Assembly (NCBI GenBank): GCA_035578175.1 | Contig: JAQMRL010000008.1 | Span: 91,624,541 to 91,688,540 of the forward strand | Length of the DNA stretch: 64,000 bases | Origin: Catonia carolina | Lineage: Eukaryota; Arthropoda; Insecta; Hemiptera; Achilidae | Reading direction: 5' to 3' | Shown here: positions 33,882-45,800 of the stretch, in pieces | Layout: each line of letters begins with the position of its first letter | Numbering within the stretch: the stretch's first letter is position 1 | Made by a program: the position numbers and the translations under genes | Notes under the pieces: generated by a model | Database searches by the model: none | Told to the model about the DNA's origin: nothing | The model's input: only the letters and a program-made list of their open reading frames with translations

Positions 33882-36800
33882 CAATCGCTAAAAACATGTT
33901 TTTTGGGTTCAGGGGGTCTGAAAACGTGCAGATCCGGTAAAAACTCGATTTTGAAAAATCGATATGAAAACGATACTTTCCTTCCTGTATATTCATATAG
34001 GGAAGAGAAAGTAAAAAGAGCCCACTCCATAATTTAGATTCTATTCATCAATGACTAGAAAAAAGTAGGCCTACTTGTAAACAAAGTTGAAAAAACAACT
34101 TATTTTCCATCAATCCACTGTTTTAAATCTTACAGAAAGAATTTTTTAACTTGAGAATGGTTCGAGGTAGCTTTTTGAAATTTGTTACACTTGTCCATAT
34201 CTCTAATAAAAAAAAAAATTTCACATTATTTAAATTTGGTTATTATTATTTTTTGTTTTATACAAGTGACTGAAGATGTATCATCTTCTGTAAATTTTAA
34301 ATAAATGAAAAAAATTTTTAGTTTCAATTTTTCATTTACTCTGATGATGGTGGATCCACCAAAACACGTGTAAGTAGGAATAAAATAAAGGTGACGTAGT
34401 TTAAAAAGAAGGTTAGTGAAATTATTATATTAATTCATTATATGAAATAGAAATATTTCAAACTGCAGGATGCATTATAAAGATTTATTTTTGAATGAAG
34501 ATATTATTTTTTGTAAGAGATTTTTTTATTATAGCGGTTACTCTACAGCATTATACATTATACCGCAACCCAAAACGCCATTCATTCCTGTTGAATATGT
34601 ACATTTTCATCTGTTAGACCTCTTTTCTCAATAGTTCTCATCTATCCACTCCTTTCTGGATTGTCTTGGCTGGAACCCCAATTGTCTTCTACGACAATCT
34701 GTTCTTCCCAGATGACCATATTAGATATGTTGTCTTTCTTTAATTTTATCAACTGATAAAATTTTTGTCTTATTCTTTAACCCATTGACCGATTATGACC
34801 GAGTCAGACTCGCTGCCATTTAAAAACACAATGGCGACTTTGATGAGCTGGACTCGCCTTTCCCATCCATTGACTGTCTTTGACGATAACTACTTGCTGT
34901 GTATTTTTAATGTCTTTCGGTTATTTTTAATAGTTGTGAGAGGGTCCGGTAGATCTCGGTAGTAGTTCAGTACTGACGTATATGTATTCAGTCTGTATGA
35001 TTTCTGATGTTATCAATGTAGAAACTAACTGTGTCACGTGCGTTTCTTTGTTTAAAAAATGAGCTTGGGGTATAATATTGTAAACCTTGTGTCCAAAGTA
35101 ATTGAAGTGTTAATATTATTTAGTGATTATTGTTCGGTTTTCCGCGAAGGATACCTTGGAGTTTTAGACAATGAAAAATTACCCACGACGAATAATTATT
35201 GAATTTAATTAAATAGCAAATAAAGCGATTGTTTCCGAAGGACCAGATTGCGTTGATAAGATAGCTGGCAATCACAGCTAAACGATTGACTGATTGTAAC
35301 TGGCAATTTAAGGCAATTAAGAACGACTGGCAAAATAAACAATAGAATGAATTAAAGGACATGAAAATTACAGGAAACGCACTTGTAAGTAACATAAAAC
35401 ACAACAAAATTCAGCACTTACCTTTGATTAAGCCTTGAAGAGTTTCACAATTGTCGATAACACGTGATTGATAGACTGAAAAGTCACTAAACATAATTTG
35501 CAAATTATAACAGTTAGAAATGCACAATACACAACTTAAAAAACGCACAATAAGAGTTCTCTTGGAGAGATCGAACGAAAGCATGTCCACGACAGACATA
35601 CATCACCAAGAAAAGGCCATAGCACGCCACTAATGACCAGAACGAAAAGTGCCTCGACTTATTGCCTTGCCTGTTGACTTAGAAGTGCGGAGATTGGGAA
35701 AGAAGGATGTAAAGAACGGTAGTAGGGGCAGGAAGAATGACGTGTGTATGAGGTCATAGGAACTATTTTATTTGGGAGATTTGAAATACTAAAGGAGCGG
35801 GAATCTGAGTACGCTATTGCCAGTATAAGTTGCCTTAACAATTATGATTTTGACCATATGACAAAGATTTTGAAATTTAAATTGAAAAATTCAAAATTTA
35901 AATTTGAATAAATCATCAAAAGGGAAAATATTTTTTAATTATTTTGCTGCAATTTTATAAATATATATTTTTTACATAGAAATTAAAAATTAAAAAAAGT
36001 CATTTAGAACACAATAAATCATCAAAAAATTGGTCAGTCAATGGGTTAAAATGTCGTCATTCCTAACTCAGCCTAGTACAGTCAACTGACAAACTTCTCT
36101 ATGGACTTGTTTTCATAATTATTTATTTGGATTTTAAATCTTTGTTGGACAGTTCAAATTTTTAAACTATAAATGGAGATGCTTTCAACAAAAGAAGGGA
36201 AGATTCTCTTAGTGCCACGTGTTATGTGATTACTCCTTAAAAACGCTGTTACATTCTGGTGATGATTCTACAGAGTGATTTTTTAGTCATGTTACCGAAT
36301 TGTTAATGTCTGATAATTTTTTCTAAGAAAGGGAAATTTTGTTTTGTGACATAAAGTTGGTAGCCCTACTCAAACCGATATAGGTACGGCAGTGTGAGTT
36401 GATTCTCCTTGAGCTGTATAAAATTTTGTGGCGTTTTTGGTCGTGTTACAAACAGAATGTCTTTTACCCTAGAACAAAGGTTTTCATTCTTGAACAATAT
36501 TTTGCTACGAAATCATATGCGAGTGTAAAAGAATTATTTCAAATTAAATTTGTTGGTGTTTTTCCACCAGAAAAAATGTCAATTTATTAGCCTAATAAAC
36601 CAATTTCGAGAGACAGTGTTTTCACATTCTCTAAAATGTCATCTGTCAAGAGAGTTGGTCGACCACTACATTTTCTATTGCAAATACTACCTGTCTCTTG
36701 AAATTGGTTTGTTAGCCTAAAAATTGACATTTTTATCTGGTGGAAAAACACCAACAAATTTAATTTGAAATGATTCTTTTACACTCGCGTATGATTTCGT

Positions 36801-39800
36801 AGCAAAATATTGTTTAAGAATGAAAACCTGTTGTTCTAGGGTAAAACTGTTTCTGTTTCTGTTCGTAACACGACCAGAAATGCCACAAAATTTTATACAG
36901 CTCTAGGAGAATCAACTCACACTGCTGTACCTATACCGGTTGAGTAGGGCTACCAACTTTTTGTCATGAAACAAAATTTCCCTTTCTTAGAAAAAAATTA
37001 CCAGACATTAACAATTAGGTAACAGGACTAAAAAATCACTCTGTATCTCTGTCAGTTTTTTCATCACTCATTTTCATCTATAGCCCTTCATTATCTTCAT
37101 TAGTGGTAATGTACGAAATATTTGGATGTAAAGAAAAAAAATGATCCCTCTTCAGTTTGTATACTTTATCATGCCTCCTCAATGAACATATATTTAATTT
37201 TCTCATTGTTAATATCCAGTTTTATTTTTCAATTGAAGAGTAAGATACTTGCCTATGACAAGTATGGGACGCTTCAATCAAAAAGTAAGATAATGTAATT
37301 TGATAAAATAAAATTTGATTTAGCTATTAGGGGTTAGATAATTTAGTTGGCTGCAATTTTGAAATTTGATATTATTGAAGTGATCAAGATTAAGTCCATT
37401 TTTATTTTTGATATGTATTTTTGAGATTTTGTTTTCGAGACAAATAGTTATTGTTTCAAAGATTTCCATTGAAATTTAACTAGGTTGGCATGATAAATGT
37501 TATGGTGAAAGAGCATATTTGTGCTGTAAAAGTAATTCTTGTATTTAAATTGTGATTTAAATATAAAGTTATTTCACAGATTCTTCCTGGTGACACAATT
37601 TCTCATGGATAAGACAACTCCAAACACAATGATTTATAATCAAATGGAAATAAAATGCGAAATTTGATTACGTATTAAGGTTAAGGATAAAATTAATTAT
37701 TTTTATGAAGAAAAAACTTAAAATTACTTTACTCTTGAAGAATTTTCTATTTTGTTAATGTGTTTATTTTTTATTGTTATTAGGGATTATCTGTTAATAA
37801 ACTTGTTGTGTTTTTGTGTTTAATTTTTTTAATTTTATTTATAATAGTTTTAATTCAGTTGGACGTTAGTAAAGTTTTTAAAGTTAGTAAAGTTTTGTAA
37901 AAATTAAATTGTAGTACCAGAATGTTAGGTCATCAGCCAAAAGGCTGGTTTGAACCTCTAGAGGCTTTATTAAGTAAAATGAGGAGTTATGTGGTTTACC
38001 ATGCCTTCCTCACTGAGTGGAAAAGTATGCTTATCAGCAAGCTGGGCCCTTTGAAAAGCATCTACTTTCCACCCTGTTAATGACACCTTCACTTCAGTCA
38101 CCACAAGGTCTGGCTGTATAATGAAACTCGCCGAACTGTATAATGTCTCGGTCTCAGAGGGGTAGGTGGATCAGAATTCATAAAGTGGATCAGAACCATT
38201 TGCCACAAGGTGAAGTTCGGGCGCCAAAGGGGTTGGATGGATCACAATATTTTGGCATTTGAAGATATGAAAGTTAATGTTTAAAGTTTTAAAATTTCAA
38301 CTTTGAATGTTGAGGTTTGAATATATGATATTTTAAGTTTTTTGTTTTCTCATGCGAGCTAGGGTTGCGACCTGAAAATTTTCAGGTTACCAAATGTTTA
38401 TGATATTTCTTTGCTAAATAACATGCCGTTTAAATATTATCTGTATTCCAAAAATTTTAAAATTTTTGTTTGGTTAGCAATCAACGTAGGACCCTGATCT
38501 GAAATTTAATAAATTCTCCGTGACTCTATGGGTATGTGTAACGTTTTGTCAATAAAAATTTGTGAAAAAACCGTTGTGATGGTGTAAGGAAAGAAAAACA
38601 TGAAAACGGCAAGCCCTAAAAGCTGAAATGCTAGCGTTTTGAGTTTTCTCAGCAAACAGGTAGGTTAAGAGCAACTTTAGCTACATGGCCTTGAAGTACT
38701 TTAGAAGCACAAAAAGATTCTGTACAATTTTTCGCTATGAAGCACCTTTCAGGAGGTGAAAAAATAATACCCCCTACTAAAGGTAAGGGGGTGGAACCTG
38801 AAAGTTTTTGCGTTACCAAATTTAAAACCAAGTTTAAAACCATATCGTATCTTACTTAGTAAAAACATAAAAATTTCAGGTATGGCTTGTTTTAAAGCTT
38901 GGTTTTTTTATTTTATTCGTTTAAATTACGAAACATGGGATTGTATTTAGTATTTTCTAGCATTCGGAAACAAAGTATTTACCTGTTTTCTTTTTCGTTT
39001 TTCATTTAGTCCATGTTTCAGAATATTTTTTTTTTTGTTTTACGTCTGACTGTTTGGCACTTTCTGCTAATGGAGACTGTAGAGAATTATGATGTTTAAA
39101 AAGGAGTGATGAAACTTCCCAGACCTGACTGGGACCCCAGCGTAAAAGCCAGTTGCACTAACCACTACTCCTACAGGCCAGAATATGCAGCACAATCAAT
39201 TTTAAAAGGAAAAAAATAGCATTTTTGAGGAGTATTCCTGGATATGTAATAATTAATGTCATCTAAAATTCAGCCTTTTAGTATAAAGGGTAAAAGAATT
39301 GTAGCATTTTAAAAAAGTTGTTATTTTTGCTCCCGATGGATATAACGAGTTAGAACGAAGGCTGTATCCCTTTAATTAATAAGGGAATGAAATTTCACTA
39401 CAAATAATTATTTATTATTTATATTTAAAAGGTTTTGTATGGGAAAGGTAGATTTTTAAAATATGAAAACAAAATTTTAAAGCGCGCTGTAACTGAATTT
39501 TTTTTTGTTTGTTTCTGTATGAGACATGGTTCCAAATACAGGCTTTAGCTTTCATTTTATGCACTTTTGTCTTTTTTACCTCTACCTCTTCTGTTTTGAA
39601 ATGCTTCAGTCATATAATTGGCTGACCATGTGATAAGAACAAGAACGATTTTTTTGTAGCCCGGGAATAGCAGATCTAGTGCAAATAAATTAACACTCCA
39701 CTTGCCTGTTAGGGGCAAAATTACTAGATGCTGAGTAAAAATTAAACGTGTTAGAATTGAAGAGTTTTGTTTGATGCCTGGGTGAGAATATGTATTTGGC

Positions 39801-42800
39801 TAATCAGGTGTTATGCTTCTGCTTTTGCTATTGTCATAAAGAAAATATGTTTAATGTGTTTTGATCAGACTAAAAATCCTAAGTTATCTGTATGAAAACG
39901 TAGTAATAAACAAATAGATAAATATATCATACCATAATGTTTTTAAACATTAACTATAATTCCATACAATATTGGAACTAGTAATGAGGTGAGTTGTAAG
40001 AGACCGATTCATGTGAATAAGCATTGGCGTAGTTGGTAACGTGCTCACCTCTCATCATGCAGTCTTGGGTTCAAATCCCACTCAGGCACGGCATATTTTC
40101 ATATGTTACAAAAAAATCATTTCATCCTTCACCGCCTGCATTAGCAGTAAATGCAAAACAGTCGGTCGCTAAACAGAAAAAAAAAGATTCATGTGAATAT
40201 TGGAAACACAGCTGCTACTGCTACAGTAGTTCCTACTAGAGTCTACTTTGCCTACTGTCATACTCGAACAACTGCATGTTCACCCTCATCCATCATGTAC
40301 TAAATAACAAAACCAGAAATTACAAGAAGAGACCCAACCCTTTTAACATTTATGCTATTTTCAATCCCTTTGACATTACAGTTTTTAAAACTGATTTTTT
40401 TATAATTCCTACTATTATGCGGTAAATAAATATTTTTTGCCCATGTCACGTACTGCCTTGTTAAATTATTTTAGTAATGCCTCTGAGGAGCGCGTTTATA
40501 ATCATGAGTTGTTACTGATACAGAATGTACTGTGTACATAGTTTTGGTATGTACTCGATATATGTTTTGTCGCCAACCGGGGCCAACGACACGTGGCAAA
40601 ACCTTGTATGAAAAATTGGTGGCCCTGAAAAGGGTCGTTTAATTGTGTTGGTGGGCCTGAAAAGTGCCGTTATTGGTGATCGGAAGCGGCGAGCTGGCGT
40701 GATGGAAGCGGAGCCCGAAGAGTGATGGCTCGGCTACCGGGTTCAGGGTTAGCCTTCCCTCAGAAGCAGTTGGGTCCCCACTGCAGCGTGGCAGTGGTGG
40801 CTCCGAGAGCCCCGCAGTATCGGGTCGGCGTAGGTCATCTGCCAATAGCACGGCTCTCTCCGGGCCGGTGAAGGCTGACCGGTAGGGGAATGTAGCGTCC
40901 GCTACCGGTAGCGTAGACCAAAGATGGTGCGTCTGGTTTCAGCTGGGCTCCTCTTCTGTCTGGAGCTCTTTCTTGTTCTTCTCCGGTTGAGAGTTGAGTG
41001 AGGAATGTCTCTTCTTGGCCAGGGATCTTGCTTAAATCTTCCTCCGGTGAGTCCACTTCATAGTGGAGAGGAGGCTCTGTGTGATGTGCGTCAGGCAGGT
41101 ACTGGGACCATCCGCAGGCGCTAATGTTGGTAGGGGAGTTGGCGACAGTTTCCAGTACTGCTTGTACTTGGTTTGATTCCCTGAATTGAAAATATCTTTA
41201 TAAAAAAAACCAATTTGGTGGATAGTTAGTAAACTAAGGATTTCCAGACATACGAGGGAGACACAAAAAAACCGTACTGAGAGTGCACTGCCATTCATAG
41301 GCGTAGGATAGTTCTCCCCAGAGATAGAGCTAGTAGAGAACTTCAATAAACAACTGCCCAGATGGCGCCAGTTTGTAGGTTAATGTTTAATCATAGTGTT
41401 GTGTTTCTCTTGACTGTTGTTGTGTTCCGTTAGTGAAGTTGTTAATACAGATTTAAAAGAACAAAGAATGTGTTTGAAATTTTGTTTCCTGCTTGAAACA
41501 ATTGATCATTTCACAATTGATGAAATTTCTGAAGAGACAGGCGTGAGTTGGAGCTCGTGCCGGTGGATTTTGACAGAGGATTTGCAAATGAGACATTTTG
41601 TCACTGAATTTTTTCCTCGCCGTCTCAAACAGGATCAACAAAACATTCAATTAAATTTGAGTCAGGACTTGAAAAATGAGAATAAAAGTGATCTAAACTT
41701 TTTAAACAAAGTCATTACAGGTGATGTGAGTTGGTGTTACGGGTATGACCCAAAAACCAAGCAAATGTCAAGCCAGTGGAAGACTGGCTTGATGCTTAAA
41801 GACGTCACATGCAAAACGTGACAACAGGAAAAGAAACACAATACTGCGATCAAACGTTAATCTACAAACTGATGCCGCCTGGGCAGTTGAATGTTGAAGG
41901 TCTCTACTTTCCCACGTAGCAAGAGAACTTTCTGTTACGCCTACGAATGGCAGCGTGCTCTTAGTCCAATTATTTTTGGCTCCTCCCTCGTATGTTGGTG
42001 TAAAGTTTTATTTTGAGGTGAACAACTATCTGATGTGTAAAGTGTTAATGTACCTTAAATCTGGGCGGTTTATTAGGTTGTTGGAAAATAAATTTTAAAT
42101 TATTCGATTTACTACAAAAACTGTTCTTCACTTCTGTGAAGTAGAATACTTCAAATCTAACCACCTTTATCTATCAACCACCCTCATTTACAAGTTATGT
42201 TTTTGAAGATGTGATTTAATATTGCTTGAGGCCCACATATTTTTAACTGTCTTAAATAACCACACCTCTTCACGACCAACAATTGCCATACCTTTGGCAT
42301 TTCATTTTCCTTGTGACTATGGAATATTTAAAATTGATTGACTTATAACAATAAGTCAATTTTACAAAATAAAATTCTGTAAACAATTTGGTATAAATCA
42401 GATTATACAACCGCATCAAGTTGTAAAAGCGAAAATCTGTTTGAGGAGTAATGTTGTCATTTAGGATTCATTGTGCAAATTTATTCAAAAGTGTCAGCTA
42501 GTATTGTTCATATTTTTCCAGATAATAGACTGAATATAGAAAATATTCTGTATCTTTTGTAAAATATTTTATAATCAACTTTTATTGTTGTTGCAATTTT
42601 ATTAAATATGTATTGATGTCCTGGAATATGAAGGTAATTCTTTACTTTAAATACGTTTTATTTTTAATTGTCTTATATTTTAGCTTAAGTTTAAATCTAT
42701 TACGATGATTAAAAATGTATTTAAATCTAGGTTCATTTTGCTGATGGTTCTCCATTGATTGAAGGAGTTCCTTCTGGTTTCGGCGATATTAGAATTGAAG

Positions 42801-45800
42801 AATATCCACAAAACTCAACGCATTTACGAGTCTTACCTTCAGAATATGTATTATTCAGTGAAGGCCATTCATCAGAGATGAGTGGAACTGTAAGACTTAC
42901 AAATGTTGGAAGCTGTAGTCTTACTTATAAGGTAAAGAAACATTAAATTTTTATCTAATTAGTGGACCCAGTGGTTAGTGTGGTATGCTTCAAAGCGGAG
43001 GTCCAGAGTTTGACTCCCTCAGGGTCTGGAAAATAATTACATGTAAAAACATATCGTTCTTTTACCCAAAGTAGTTGCCAATGATCAAGATGTTGATGTG
43101 AGTTTAAATAAACTAAAAATAAAACAATAAAAAAGTAAGCTTTTATTCTTCAGAATAATAACGGGTGGCGCACATAAAAGTAGCCCCGTAAATAAAGTGC
43201 AACACAATTGAAATGAAATCGGTCTTTAAAATACCAATAATTTTTTTAATTATTTTATTCAATAGTCTAATATTGTTACGTTATTACACGATATGTTGAA
43301 AGTGATCACCGTCAGCTTGTACACATAAGATAGCGCGGCATAGCATTCTGAAATACAGACTGGAGTTCAGGAGCTGTAATGGCGCGTATGACGTTCGTGA
43401 TCGAGATCTTTAGGTTTTCAATGGATTTTGGATTGCTGGCGTATACTTTATTTATTCTTTAAATTTCCCCATAAGTAGTAATCACAAGGAGACAAATCGG
43501 TGGCCATAAGCCTAAAGAGATAGTCCTCTCATCTGTAAAAACACTACGCACACGAGCCAGTGATCTGCGAGATGTGTGACAAAGTCACCCCGTCTTGTTG
43601 GAAAAAAGAATATGTAATTTCGTGTGGTGCTAATTGATTAATAAATTGAACAAAAATCTGGTTAAACATGTAGGTTGTACACGGGAAGGGGAAAATGGGG
43701 GGAATTTTCCTTGACTCGGCATAAACATTATACAATCTTGGCTAAGTTATGGGGCTACTTTTATGTGCGCCACCTGTATATTTCTTTGTATTTGTCCTTT
43801 TCCACCATAGATAGGCAAACATGTTTGTTCTTGTGTGTACAGATCAGAGAAGTCACAGTGACCATTTCCTCCAAGGCCTACCCACACTTCTATTTCCCTC
43901 AGGTCTGTACCTTGATTCTTCGAGAAGGATTCTTCCTGGGAGCACTTGTGTTGAACATGATCTCTTCATTTCTTATACTCACTGATTTTTTTCGTAATCA
44001 GTGCTTGGAGTTCTAGTTCTGGTTGAATTATTTTCATTCCATAAGTAGCTAAGCTAAGCGAAGCCGGACCACTTTTTAATTTCTTAAACATATTTGATGG
44101 GCTTTACCCATTATGTGCTGAATTTTGTGTATCTTAATGTAAGAAAAAGTTATTCAATTATCATAATATCATAGCATTTAATCTGATGTTCGTTTGGGAT
44201 CTAGAACTGGCAACTATGCTGGGGTCCGGGGTTCAATTCCCAGTCAGGTCTGGCATTTTTTCATCTGTAAATCACTTCATATCATTACCTGTGCACAAGC
44301 CCCAGGCTTATGCACAGGTAATCATCAGGCAATAAAAAAAAGTTGTTATAAATGATAAACTTCTTTTAAACTCATAACAATTATTCATTTACAAGATAAG
44401 AAATTACAATATTTTTTTAAAAATTTATTTATTTAACGTTGCATCAACTACATCGGTCATTAGCGACGACGTTGAGATGTAACTATTTTACAATATAATT
44501 AAAATTATTAACAATAGGTAATAGTAATTATATTACTTAACAATAGGTTAATTACAAAAAGATTACTACAAGCTTAAACTAAACAATTAAACTAAACAAT
44601 TAAATAAATTGTAGTGGTGTAGCCTGCAATGGCCCTGGGTTCGATTCCCAGCTAGGGTCTGGAAATTTGCACTAGTCAAAACTCACTGTTCTAGATATAT
44701 AACACACTATAGTCGCTAATAACCAATAAAACAAATGGTGGCCATTTCTGCAGCACAGTGGTTAGTACTCTAGCTACAAGGCAGAGGTCCCGGGTTCAGT
44801 TCCTGGCTAGGATCTGGAAAATTTCACAAGTCAAAACTCACTCTTCTGGATTCAACACCCATCGTAGTTGCTTATAACCAAGCAGTTAATACGACTCTAA
44901 ATTAACTAAAAAAAAACAAAAAAGTTATTTACACTTAATAATCAACTCTTCTAAAATAAATTACAGTAAAACTTCTACTAACAGACACTTCCTAATAGCG
45001 GACAATTTAAAAGTCCCAGCATTTTCCCGTAAGACACAGTACTAAAATATTTCTTAATAACGGACGCGGACAGTTAATTTGTATGGTTTTGAAAATTCAA
45101 TTTCTGGAAAGCAGACAAAACTTGTCCATAAAAAATGTTTGTACAAAGTGTGCAATATATTGCATTTCCAAAAACTGATGGATTAATCATAGACAGTGTA
45201 ACATACGATTGGTTTTGTAGAGTGCGTGCAATTCATTACCATTATCTGGTTCGATAATTCGTGAAAAAGTGTTAGAAGTAGCCAAATATAGGTATTGTGT
45301 AAATTGTGTAATCAACGTATGTATAATCCTGGAATACAAACATAAGGTATGTTGGATTACTTATAAGTACTGTACATGTATGCATATTTTTTATATTACG
45401 TTTCTTTTTTGGTAATTTTATATACATGTACTATATACTATATATTTATGTATTAAATAATTTTTTTTTCATTGCATAAACATACATAGTGTGTATTTTA
45501 TATATTCTTGTTAAATACATTACATTATGCAAATTCATAATGTAAATACAGAAAATTGTACAGTACACATACGAGGTGTGGCTATTAAATAACGAGACTG
45601 ACGTAAAAAATGTTATTTTTATTTTATACATAATCACTTATTGTCACTTCAATATACACTTCTCTATCCCTACAATGCTCCATGTGAATTTTCCATTGTT
45701 GGAAACAGTGCTGGAAGTCATCTTCTGTCAGCTCCTTCAGGACATGTACCGCTTTCTCTTTTACAGCTTCCATAGATTCAAATCTTGTCCCTTTTAATGC

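Larger units (their letters stand above)
40561..41190 (-). other. GC-rich block of unknown origin
   Basis: Distinctly GC-richer than the surrounding intron. On the minus strand a frame runs open from an acceptor-like TTTTCAATTCAG (~41180) to a stop near 40835. It reads through SPTNISACGWSQYLPDAHHT and DSPEEDLSKIPGQEETFL without a domain I recognise. Two histone-type stem-loops follow at 40621-40668. Could be part of an unrecognised retroelement or a processed gene fragment. Confidence 0.4.

Noticed and set aside
33812..34037. Recurrent protein-like frame with FSCRFFEIEFSPDLHVFRPP
   Set aside because: It appears in most R1 copies because the repeat is conserved. It crosses the (CA)n tract, varies by indels and lacks start context.
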